Origin: Microcoleus sp. FACHB-61
Lineage (GTDB): Bacteria; Cyanobacteriota; Cyanobacteriia; Cyanobacteriales; Microcoleaceae
Reading direction: 5' to 3'
Length of the DNA: 64,000 bases
Assembly: GCA_014695295.1 (NCBI GenBank)
Contig: JACJNY010000075.1
Coordinates: 62,001 to 126,000, forward strand
Under the pieces are notes generated by a model. It searched no databases. It had not been told where the DNA came from and was given only the letters and a program-made list of their open reading frames with translations. How positions within the stretch are numbered: the stretch's first letter is position 1; each line of letters begins with the position of its first letter. Below are positions 1 to 8,002 of the stretch, one piece after another. The translations under genes and the position numbers were made by a program.

Positions 1-903
1 GGCAATGGCTACCGCCATTTTTACACCGTCCAACGCGCCAACAATTGCCGCATCCAAAGGGCTGACTCGTTCGATGGGTTCTCCCCCAACTGTCTCTTGT
101 TTGAATTCTTCGCGCTCCATGTCCGAAATTTCTTCGCCCACAAACTCGCGGCCTTGAGGCTTCGGTTCTTCCTTGGGAATGCCACCCATTGTCAGGGGCA
201 CGCCTGTTTCGGGTACTAAGATTTTGGAGAGGACAAAACAAGCGGGAATGGCGATAATTGACGCTGAAACTAAATGCCCTAAAATATTGGGAAAAACTGG
301 CTTTAGAAAACTAACGTAAATTGCTAAAGTTGAAGAAGCGGCCGTCCCAAAACAGCAAGAGAGGATTGCACAAATTTCCGAACGAGTCATTTTCGGCAAA
401 TAAGGCTTGACGACAATTGCCGCTTCAATGCCTACGAAAATATTAGCCGCACCGCTGAGGGCTTCTGCACCGCTCAACCGCATGGTCGTATAAAAGATTT
501 TGGCAAAAAGTTCGGTGACAATTTGTATCACGCCGATGTTGTATAGCAAGGCCATGAGGCCAGAAAAAAAGATGACTGTCGGTAAAGCTCTAAAGGCAAA
601 AATATATCCTAAATTAACTGCCGGCTCTTTACCAGGTATTGGTACAACATTACTCCCGAATACAAATCTAGCTCCAGCGTCAGCAGCAGTGAATACTCCA
701 TCCAGCAACCTAGTAAACCCCTCTAAAGCGATGCGAGTTGGGGGGAACAGGAATACTAAAAATCCTAAGACTAATTGCAAGCCAATGCCCCAGATGATGA
801 CGCGCCAGGGAATATACTTGGACTGTCGGTTTTCTGAAAAAACCCAGGCGATCGCACACAAGCCAAAGATGCCCAGAAACGAGATAAGATTGTAGATAGA
901 CAT
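1..903 (-). CDS. NupC/CNT-family concentrative nucleoside transporter (3' end off the window)
   Basis: Reading the minus strand from an ATG at 903 gives an open frame to the left edge (about 300 codons seen). The protein begins MSIYNLISFLGIFGLCAIAW and has several hydrophobic helices, the stretch ALPTVIFFSGLMALLYNIGV and a GAEALSGAANIFVGIEA segment, all typical of sodium- or proton-coupled nucleoside transporters of the inner membrane. A hydrophilic acidic loop (about residues 245-285) is seen before the frame leaves the window, so the C-terminal substrate-binding half is missing here. The family imports nucleosides; the exact substrate is not visible. It is divergent from the next gene. Confidence 0.85.
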   Translation of the reverse strand, partial: MSIYNLISFLGIFGLCAIAWVFSENRQSKYIPWRVIIWGIGLQLVLGFLVFLFPPTRIALEGFTRLLDGVFTAADAGARFVFGSNVVPIPGKEPAVNLGYIFAFRALPTVIFFSGLMALLYNIGVIQIVTELFAKIFYTTMRLSGAEALSGAANIFVGIEAAIVVKPYLPKMTRSEICAILSCCFGTAASSTLAIYVSFLKPVFPNILGHLVSASIIAIPACFVLSKILVPETGVPLTMGGIPKEEPKPQGREFVGEEISDMEREEFKQETVGGEPIERVSPLDAAIVGALDGVKMAVAIA

Positions 904-1123
904 GAGCCTAGTCCTTGAAATACTTAAGAATGCCGATCGACGGTTTGCACCACATCAGTTATACTATTCATCTGACGGCAAATGCTAAAAAAAATAACAG
1001 GCAGATAAATTACGCACTCAACAGCGTACTGATGTCATTGCTTAGGTCATTCCGAACTCTGCGGATCTTTAGCAAGCCTTGATTTGCCGTAATTACCAGC
1101 AGTTTAGATAGAAACTCTAACAC

Positions 1124-1405
1124 ATGGAAGCTTTTGCTCCACATCCTCCTGAATGGACTGCGACGGCGGTTCACGCTAATGAGTTTTGCTGTCCCAAGTG
1201 CGGCGCTAGCTGCACGGATGCCGCTGAGGTCTGGATTAATCGCCGATCGCCAGTATACACCGAGTTCAACCGCCGCAAGTGGCAAGAATTTTACCGCTGC
1301 CAGTGCGGCGGCGTGTGGTGGGCCTGGAGTAACGATAGGCCTCCTTCTGAACTTGTGCGTCGTGAGGAGAGCTCGGATGAGGGCCCCGATGATGATGATT
1401 TTTAG
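1124..1405 (+). CDS. Small zinc-ribbon-like cyanobacterial protein
   Basis: 93 residues with two cysteine pairs, CPKC (about residues 23-26) and CQCG (about 59-62), the spacing expected of a zinc ribbon, followed by aromatic WWAW and a very acidic tail (EESSDEGPDDDDF). No enzymatic motif is seen. It looks like the small conserved hypothetical proteins common in filamentous cyanobacteria. The frame is preferred to the overlapping alternative at 1134 because it holds the paired cysteines. It is monocistronic, with the neighbours on the other strand. The function is unknown; nucleic-acid or protein binding through zinc is only an inference. Confidence 0.65.
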   Translation: MEAFAPHPPEWTATAVHANEFCCPKCGASCTDAAEVWINRRSPVYTEFNRRKWQEFYRCQCGGVWWAWSNDRPPSELVRREESSDEGPDDDDF

Positions 1406-1509
1406 AACGGTGACAGAATTTTCGACTTTCGATTTTCGATTTTATTTAAAATTAGGGTAAGGTGCGCGTGGGGCATCCTAAATTTAGATAGGTGAGCGCC
1501 AGTTCTAAA

Positions 1510-1704
1510 CTAATTCAGCACGTCAAGTATTCCCTTGACTACGCCTTCCATGACTTTTTCAATTAAGCTCAATTCATTTTCTCCGATCGACTCATTTAAG
1601 AGCATTGACTGAATTCGCTGTCTGTCATCGCGAGTCAGTTCGCCTGACGAAAATATCCGCTCTACTATTTGTTCAGTTAGAAATAAGTAAGTGGGAGTTT
1701 GCAT
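1510..1704 (-). CDS. Small conserved hypothetical protein
   Basis: 64 residues, mostly predicted helical, charged, with no membrane segment. It starts MQTPTYLFLTEQIVERIF and ends GVVKGILDVLN. The composition and length resemble small cyanobacterial proteins of unknown function. It stands alone between two plus-strand genes. No motif allows a functional call. It is kept because the codon pattern and sequence look protein-like, unlike the overlapping frames. Confidence 0.5.
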   Translation of the reverse strand: MQTPTYLFLTEQIVERIFSSGELTRDDRQRIQSMLLNESIGENELSLIEKVMEGVVKGILDVLN

Positions 1705-1929
1705 GGTTGGTCTCTAAAAGCATCAATATTTTGTTTTTAACTTCATTATTAGAGGAGCCAGTTATTTTGTGGGTTTTTGCCGTCCCACCCAATCAGTGCT
1801 CCAATCATAAGACTCGGGGTGCATTTTGTCAAGAGACTGGCTGCAGAGAAATATAAAATCTGCATTGTATTTCCGACATTCTGGCAACGCGCGGTTTTGG
1901 AGTGCGATCGACTGATGCCCTGTGCGTAC

Positions 1930-1975
1930 AAGGTCGATCGACCCCCGGCGGTGGCAGTATTCGATCGACCTTTTT
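1930..1975 (+). terminator. Hairpin followed by T-run, terminator-like
   Basis: The arms AAGGTCGATCGA (1930-1941) and TCGATCGACCTT (1961-1972) are perfectly complementary, with a 19-nt loop and then a short T-run. It points in the plus direction, but no plus-strand gene is recognised immediately upstream. It may end an unrecognised transcript or act in the leader of the CHAT gene. Part of the complementarity comes from palindromic CGATCG sites, which weakens the call. Confidence 0.35.
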
Positions 1976-2086
1976 AAGTTTATTGGCACTTGGGCGGAAC
2001 ATTACAGCTCAAAAAAAAATCAAAACTACAATAGATTTAAATTGGTAATCGGGAATTGGCTTTTCTGACTTCCCTCTTTTTTCCGG

Positions 2087-2141
2087 CTAATGACTAATGA
2101 CTAATGACTAATGACTAATAACTAATGACTAATGACTAATG
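2087..2141. repeat. Heptamer tandem repeat (CTAATGA)n
   Basis: About eight head-to-tail copies of CTAATGA, one altered, end 10 bp before the ATG of the CHAT gene. They match the short tandemly repeated repetitive sequences known from filamentous cyanobacteria. No Shine-Dalgarno sequence is visible between the repeat and the start codon. Confidence 0.85.
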
Positions 2142-2151
2142 GTTTCCTCCC

Positions 2152-5100
2152 ATGACCTATTTTCGTTATGCTCTAATTTTGACATTAGGTTTTTGGCTGC
2201 TACCGCTAGCAGTTCGATCGCAACCTGTCGTTCCTGCAAATGACGGTACTAATACTGTTGTTAATTCCGAGCAAAACCGCACAGACATTAGTGGCGGACA
2301 ACTGTCAGGAAACGGGGCAAATCTGTTTCACAGCTTCAGCCAATTTAATCTCAGCGAAGGTCAAATTGCTAATTTTCTAACTAATCCCAATATTCAAAAT
2401 ATTTTAGGGCGGATTTCCGGCGGGGATGTTTCCGTCATTAACGGCCTGATTTCTGTAAGCGGCGGCAACTCGAATTTATTCTTAATGAATCCGGCGGGAA
2501 TTGTCTTCGGTCAAAATGCTACATTAAACGTGCCGGGGTCTTTTTTCGCGACAACTGCTACAGGTATTGGTTTCGGCAACGGCTGGTTTAATTCTGCCGG
2601 AATAAATGATTACAAAGCTTTACTGGGAAATCCTAATCAATTTAATTTTAATAACTCACAAGTCGGTGCAATTGTCAATGCGGGAAACTTGGCAGTTGGC
2701 AGCGGGCAAAGTTTAACTTTGCTCGGTGGCACCGTTATTAATACAGGACAATTATCCGCTCCAAACGGTCAAATTACTGTGGCTGCTGTTCCGGGAGAAA
2801 ATGCAGTCCGCATCAGTCAAATCGGCAATTTATTGAGCTTAGAAATTACTCCGTCTTTGCAGCCAGAAAAATCGGCGATCGCCCCGGTTTCTTTGCCTCA
2901 GTTGCTGACGGGGCCCGGCGTAGCCTCAGCCACAGGTTTAACGACTAACCAACAAGGTCAATTGGTACTGACTGGCGGCCAAACTGTGCCGGCAGTTGCC
3001 GGAAGTGCGATCGTCTCGGGTTCTATAAATGTATTTGGCCCTTCTGGCCTTGCTGGCGGCACAGTCAATATTTTAGGGGAAAAAGTAGGACTCTTCGGCG
3101 CAAATATCGATGCTTCCGGGACTGACGGCGGAGGTACTGTGCGCGTCGGAGGCGGTTTCCAGGGGATGGAACCAGTGCCAAATGCCCAGGTAACTTATGT
3201 TAGCCCTGATTCTACGATCGCAGCAAACGCGATCGACCGTGGCAATGGCGGCACTGCGGTAATTTGGTCAGACAATATAACTCGCTTCTTGGGCAATATT
3301 AGTGCTCGCGGCGGCACCGCCGCAGGTAACGGCGGCAGAGTAGAAGTTTCCGGCAAAAATGCTTTAACTTTCCAAGGAGAGGTCGATACCCGCGCCACTA
3401 ACGGCGCGATCGGCAATTTGTGGCTCGATCCGGCAAATATTACGATCGTCAGCGGTAACGGCGATACCAGCGCGCGATCAACTGGCGGGGAACTTCAATC
3501 GGCACCAGAACCGAATGAAACATCGATCTCAGAAGTGCAGTTGGAACAAATGACGGCCGGCAGCAACGTGGTTCTAGATACCCCCGGCAACATCACCCTC
3601 CAAGACTTGCCCGATAACCAACTTTCCCTGCAAGCGAGAACGGGAGACACGGTAACATTTAGATCGGGCGGAGTCTTTGTTGTCCAGGACTCCAAGGACT
3701 CAATCGAGACTCAAGGTGGCAACATCAACATTTTCGCCAGCAGCATCGCTGTGGGCGGACTTAATGCCAACGGCGGCAATATCGCTCTCACTGGTAACGG
3801 CATTGACTTGAGAGGCGGCAGCAATTCCGTAAGCAGTGCGGGGGGAACGATTCGCTTGCAGCCCAACGATAGCCGAGCAATTCGGATCGGTGGCACCGGC
3901 GATATTTTGGGCATTTTGGACTTGACTGCAACGGATCTCGGCGCTTTGGCGGGGGATTTTGGTTCGATCGCGATCGGGCGCGAAAACGGTAGCACCTCGT
4001 CGATCGCGATCGCCGCACCCATTACCTTCAACAGCCCGCTGACACTTCAAGGCAGCTCGATCGCGATCGACAATCCCCTGAGCGCAACCGGCAGCGCTAG
4101 CTTGACTCTCGACGCGCCCCAAACCGATCTCGGCGCCAACATTGCGACATCGGGCGCAGATCTCACTTTTACAGGAAACGCATCCCTCAATGCTGACGTG
4201 GCTTTGAGCACTGAAGCTAGGGGCAACATTCTGTTCTCCGGTAGCCTAGACGGATCTCGCGCCCTGAGACTAGACGCTCAGCGAGTGGGGTTCGGCGCTA
4301 CAGTCGGTCAAGCTGCACCGCTGGCGAGTTTGACTGTCAACGCCGGCAGTACCGAGGTTTCGGGCAATATTGCGACATCTGGCGACATGACTTTCAACAC
4401 GGCCGTCACAGTCGATCGCACCGCCGCCCTAGCCGCCGCTACCGGCAATATCGCTTTTGCCAATACCCTCGACAGCACCCCGGGCCGAGCAAATAATTTG
4501 ACGCTGCGCGCTGGCGACAACATTACTTTTGGCGGCAGAGTCGGTCAAACTCAGAGGTTGGGCAGGCTCTCGGCTGACGCTGCTAGCGTGACGGCTGCTT
4601 CCACAATTGCAGCGCGCAGTTTGAGCGTTAACGCCCGAGATTCCGCTCGCTTAGGGGGGGACAGCACGGCCGCTTTGGGAGCCGATATCAAGGCAGGAAA
4701 TGTGCTCTTAGAGGGTAATTTAAGGACGGATGGCGGCAGCGTGAACCTGCAAGCAAGCCGCGAGGTTCGGACTGGTAATATTACCTCGAATGGTGGGAGG
4801 ATTCGGGTTGAGGGGAATGCAATTGCTGCGGGTGCGATCGACTCGTCATCGGCGGGAACAGGAGGCGCGATCGCTCTCAAAAGCAATGCCGGCTCTTTAA
4901 CTGCGGGAGCTTTGAACGCTTCGGGGGCGATCGGCGGAAATATTGCCCTTACTTCGAGAGCGGGGATTTCGGCTCTCGATCTCAACTCCAGCGGCACTTC
5001 AAACGGCAACGGCGGGGGCGTTTCCCTGAGCGCGACTGATAACATTCAGTTGGGCTTTATCAACGCTCAAGGCGGCACTGGTGGCACTGGCGGCAGCGTT

Positions 5101-7029
5101 GATGTGACAACCCGTGGTTTGTTTGGATCGAACAATGTTTTCAACGATATATCGGGCAATATTTCCAGTATTTCTACTGCCGGAGGTGCGGGGGCGGGGG
5201 CGATCGCAATTCGCCACGGAGGCGGTATCGATCGACCGTTTGTAGTTGGCGGCGCGATCGACAATGGAACCGCAGGAAGCATTAATGCTGGCGCGGGAAA
5301 CGCCATTTTGCCCACCTTTTCCTTCGGGCAAACTTACACCCAGGGAAGTTTACCAAATCAGATTTCCCTAATTGCACCGGGCGCGCCCTCTGCTCCTGCA
5401 CCAATTCCCGCACCAATTCCCCAACCAATTCCCGCACTAATTCCCGCACCAATTCCCGCACCAATTCCCGCACCAATTCCCACACCGCCTCTAGAGTCCG
5501 TAAATCCAGCTCCGGCGCAGTCATTTCCTGCATCTTTGCAAGTACAATTGCGATCGCCCAATCGACACAGAGATTCCCCAATTAGCCAGGATATTTTCGC
5601 TCCTTCTCGCAGATTAGATGCGGCAGGTTCGGGAGTTTTAGAATTTGAACAAATCTTTACTCGCGAGTACGAAAAACATCTGGAATTGCCCCCAAGAAAG
5701 CCGATTACTAATCTATCGGTGATTTACGAAACTCTTCGCAAAAACGAACAAATTACCGGGGTAAACTCTGCCATCATTTATATGAAGTGGCTCAGCAGAT
5801 CGGATGCAGCCGCCGCCAAAGAAAATGGTTCAGTGCTGGTGGCAAGTCGGGATTTATCTAATCTATTGCCTGTGAGAAAAAACCTCACCTCCGGGCCCCC
5901 TAGCCCCTTAGAAGATAAGTTTGCCCAGAGGTTGTCGCCGCAGGGTCAAGAAATTTCCGATGTTCCTAACGGGGAGTATTTAGAATTAGTGTTAGTCACA
6001 GCTAACGCTCAACCGATGCGCGTTTTAGTTCCGGCGACAACGCGGTGGCAAGTGTTGCAATTGGCTGACGCCCTGCAAACCGAAATAACTAATCCCAGAA
6101 GAAGAACCAGCCTTAGTTATTTGGATTCTGCTCAAAAACTTTATCGCTGGTTAATTGCGCCAATGGCCGCAGAATTGGCCGCTTTAAATATTGACAATTT
6201 AATTGTAATTCCGGCAGCAGGTTTGCGGAGTGTGCCCTTTGCTGCTCTTCACGATGGTAAACAATTTTTAGTTGAGAAATACAGCCTTAGCGTGATGCCG
6301 AGTCTGAGTTTGACTGATATTCGCTACGACAATATTGCCGATGATGAAGTGTTGGCAATGGGGGCGTCGGTATTTGAAGATAAAGCGCCATTACCAGCGG
6401 TACCGGTGGAGTTAGAGTCGATCGCGCCGCCCTCAGAAGGAAAATCATTTTTGAATCAAGATTTTACTCTCGGAAATTTGCAAGCTCAGCGGGCAAATCG
6501 GCCTTTTGGCATCATTCACTTAGCAACTCACAGCGAATTCCAGCCAGGTGAACCAAAAAATTCTTACATTCAGTTGTGGGATACTAAATTGCGCATCGAT
6601 CAAATGCCGCAGTTGCGGTGGAATGAACCGCCGGTGAATCTGTTAGTTTTAAGCGCGTGCAGTACCGCTTTGGGCGACGAAGAGGCGGAGTTGGGATTTG
6701 CCGGTTTGGCGGTAGCTAGCGGTGCTAAATCGGCTTTGGCGAGTTTGTGGGAAGTCAGCGATGAGGGGACTTTGGGGCTGATGACGGAGTTTTACCGGCA
6801 GTTGCGGATGCCGAGAGGTGAGGGCAATTTGATGATTAAAGCCGAGGCTTTGCGGCGGGCGCAATTGCAGATGCTGCGGGGGCGCGTGCGGATTCAAGAC
6901 GGGATGCTGCGAGTAGAAGGGCTTTCGGGGAGTCTAACTTTGCCTCCAGAAATTGCGGCGCGGGGCGATCGAGTGCTTTCGCATCCTTATTATTGGGCCG
7001 CCTTTACAATGATTGGCAATCCTTGGTAA
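2152..7029 (+). CDS. Filamentous-haemagglutinin/TPS-domain protein with C-terminal CHAT protease domain
   Basis: 1625 residues. An N-terminal signal peptide (hydrophobic residues about 7-23, then RSQP) leads into a two-partner-secretion/haemagglutinin domain (about 30-280) with the NLFLMNPAGIVFG signature. A long glycine- and asparagine-rich beta-helix repeat region follows (about 280-1070), then a proline-rich linker of PIPA repeats (about 1080-1115). The C-terminal part (about 1300-1625) is a CHAT caspase-like domain, with the presumed catalytic His1460 in HLATHSEF and Cys1503 in LSACST. This architecture is known in cyanobacteria. The sequence suggests export across the outer membrane through a TpsB partner, but no TpsB gene lies in the window. 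The substrate and role are unknown. Confidence 0.88.
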   Translation: MTYFRYALILTLGFWLLPLAVRSQPVVPANDGTNTVVNSEQNRTDISGGQLSGNGANLFHSFSQFNLSEGQIANFLTNPNIQNILGRISGGDVSVINGLISVSGGNSNLFLMNPAGIVFGQNATLNVPGSFFATTATGIGFGNGWFNSAGINDYKALLGNPNQFNFNNSQVGAIVNAGNLAVGSGQSLTLLGGTVINTGQLSAPNGQITVAAVPGENAVRISQIGNLLSLEITPSLQPEKSAIAPVSLPQLLTGPGVASATGLTTNQQGQLVLTGGQTVPAVAGSAIVSGSINVFGPSGLAGGTVNILGEKVGLFGANIDASGTDGGGTVRVGGGFQGMEPVPNAQVTYVSPDSTIAANAIDRGNGGTAVIWSDNITRFLGNISARGGTAAGNGGRVEVSGKNALTFQGEVDTRATNGAIGNLWLDPANITIVSGNGDTSARSTGGELQSAPEPNETSISEVQLEQMTAGSNVVLDTPGNITLQDLPDNQLSLQARTGDTVTFRSGGVFVVQDSKDSIETQGGNINIFASSIAVGGLNANGGNIALTGNGIDLRGGSNSVSSAGGTIRLQPNDSRAIRIGGTGDILGILDLTATDLGALAGDFGSIAIGRENGSTSSIAIAAPITFNSPLTLQGSSIAIDNPLSATGSASLTLDAPQTDLGANIATSGADLTFTGNASLNADVALSTEARGNILFSGSLDGSRALRLDAQRVGFGATVGQAAPLASLTVNAGSTEVSGNIATSGDMTFNTAVTVDRTAALAAATGNIAFANTLDSTPGRANNLTLRAGDNITFGGRVGQTQRLGRLSADAASVTAASTIAARSLSVNARDSARLGGDSTAALGADIKAGNVLLEGNLRTDGGSVNLQASREVRTGNITSNGGRIRVEGNAIAAGAIDSSSAGTGGAIALKSNAGSLTAGALNASGAIGGNIALTSRAGISALDLNSSGTSNGNGGGVSLSATDNIQLGFINAQGGTGGTGGSVDVTTRGLFGSNNVFNDISGNISSISTAGGAGAGAIAIRHGGGIDRPFVVGGAIDNGTAGSINAGAGNAILPTFSFGQTYTQGSLPNQISLIAPGAPSAPAPIPAPIPQPIPALIPAPIPAPIPAPIPTPPLESVNPAPAQSFPASLQVQLRSPNRHRDSPISQDIFAPSRRLDAAGSGVLEFEQIFTREYEKHLELPPRKPITNLSVIYETLRKNEQITGVNSAIIYMKWLSRSDAAAAKENGSVLVASRDLSNLLPVRKNLTSGPPSPLEDKFAQRLSPQGQEISDVPNGEYLELVLVTANAQPMRVLVPATTRWQVLQLADALQTEITNPRRRTSLSYLDSAQKLYRWLIAPMAAELAALNIDNLIVIPAAGLRSVPFAALHDGKQFLVEKYSLSVMPSLSLTDIRYDNIADDEVLAMGASVFEDKAPLPAVPVELESIAPPSEGKSFLNQDFTLGNLQAQRANRPFGIIHLATHSEFQPGEPKNSYIQLWDTKLRIDQMPQLRWNEPPVNLLVLSACSTALGDEEAELGFAGLAVASGAKSALASLWEVSDEGTLGLMTEFYRQLRMPRGEGNLMIKAEALRRAQLQMLRGRVRIQDGMLRVEGLSGSLTLPPEIAARGDRVLSHPYYWAAFTMIGNPW
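5394..5490. repeat. 12-bp coding tandem repeat (PIPA linker)
   Basis: About eight copies of CCAATTCCCGCA, with small variants, encode a Pro-Ile-Pro-Ala linker between the beta-helix region and the C-terminal domains of the CHAT protein. In-frame repeats of this kind readily change copy number without breaking the gene. Confidence 0.85.
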
Positions 7030-7051
7030 TGGGGATGTTGAAGGAAGAAGC

Positions 7052-7083
7052 AAAAAGGGGCGTTGCTGAATCAAGGTATGAAT
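7052..7083 (+). repeat. Possible IS/MITE end motif, left copy
   Basis: GGCGTTGCTGAATCAAGGTAT preceded by an A-run. The same motif occurs inverted at 15086-15113 with 24 of 28 positions identical. It lies 21 bp from the decayed transposase. Confidence 0.5.
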
Positions 7084-7103
7084 AGTGCAGGAACGGGAAC
7101 ATC

Positions 7104-7810
7104 CTAAAATTTTAGGTAATGTATTAATAATTTAATAGAGTGCCTGAGCATTTCCTCGCACGCCAGAATAACAAAGAGTTTTGCGCTGTAGTCTTGCTTG
7201 CGGAATGTCTCAACCTCGTATTTTCTCCTTCTAAGGAGTGTCATATAAGTCTTGCTGATGATACGAGCTCCATCAGGAATAAACATCAGATAAACTGGTT
7301 ATCCACCCCTGGCATAAAAATAGTATTTCTATGGACTCAGCTTGTCCCACAACGATTCAAACGTCTCGGAACTAGGATCTCCTAATACCCCTCCTAAAAT
7401 TCCTGACCGAAAGTAATAAACGGCTGTCCACAGCCAGATTTTGTGTGTTTTTTTCACATAAGTCTGTAATTTATCGAGCTCACTGACTTCTGGAATGACT
7501 TCGGGGTCATAAGCATTTAGTAATAGTTTTCCCACAAGTCTTACCGAAGTTATTAGGGTGGAGTAATGAACTCCCTTGATTCGTTAATAGCCCGAAAACC
7601 CATACTATTGACGTACATTTTTAGGCATTCGGGTTGCACCGTCTCACGGTAACCAGGCGTGGGACTCATAATCAGCGATAAATTAACGAGCACATCTGAC
7701 ACAAATGTGGTTCTGTTTTCTTTTTTTCTTAGTGTTTTTACGGAGATGGGTTGATTGGCCCTCGCTTTCATTGCATGGTGATTCCACCTATTCATACTAT
7801 AATTATGCAA
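7104..7810 (-). pseudogene. Decayed IS1-family transposase
   Basis: Three pieces on the minus strand, in the right order but different frames, together resemble one cyanobacterial IS1-like transposase. The N-terminal piece (7553-7810) has ECLKMYVNSMGFRAI. The middle piece (7329-7535) has the catalytic-core-like stretch SELDKLQTYVKKTHKIWLW and then GGVLGDPSSETFESLW. The C-terminal piece (7104-7286) has ISKTYMTLLRR and HSIKLLIHYLKF. Stops and frameshifts separate them, and the usual zinc-finger start is not clear. The element is inactive. It sits just inside the left copy of the inverted motif that brackets the neighbouring kinase genes. The family call is from remembered sequence patterns, not a search. 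Confidence 0.75.
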
Positions 7811-7951
7811 CGGAGCGATCGTACTCCTAACCTAAATATTTACTTGTAGTTTTTTTAAGAAATGTAAATAATAATAATTTTTTATTTAAAATTCAAATTT
7901 TGCTTAAAGCGCAGGGTAATCTTTATATTAGAGGATACATCTACTTATCAA

Positions 7952-7981
7952 TTGACGCTTGCTAAAAAAAAATTGTATTAA
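7952..7981 (+). promoter_or_regulatory. Putative sigma70-type promoter for the Ser/Thr-His kinase gene
   Basis: TTGACG (7952-7957), an 18-bp spacer and TATTAA (7976-7981). It lies 21 bp before the ATG at 8003 in AT-rich DNA, giving a short leader with AGAGG as a possible ribosome-binding site. Confidence 0.45.
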
Positions 7982-8002
7982 TTCTTAAAAGAGGCTGCAA
8001 GG

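Larger units (their letters stand above)
1705..2151 (+). other. Intergenic region upstream of the CHAT gene
   Basis: No convincing gene. It contains a hairpin with a T-run (1930-1975), an A-run near 2012 and a run of CTAATGA heptamers just before the next gene. Confidence 0.5.

Noticed and set aside
5394-5490. CRISPR-like regular repeat
   Set aside because: The unit is 12 bp without spacers and encodes an in-frame Pro-Ile-Pro-Ala linker.
3195-5581. Several long minus-strand frames inside the CHAT gene
   Set aside because: They are antisense shadows of the repetitive Gly/Ala/Pro-rich coding strand and lack family resemblance.
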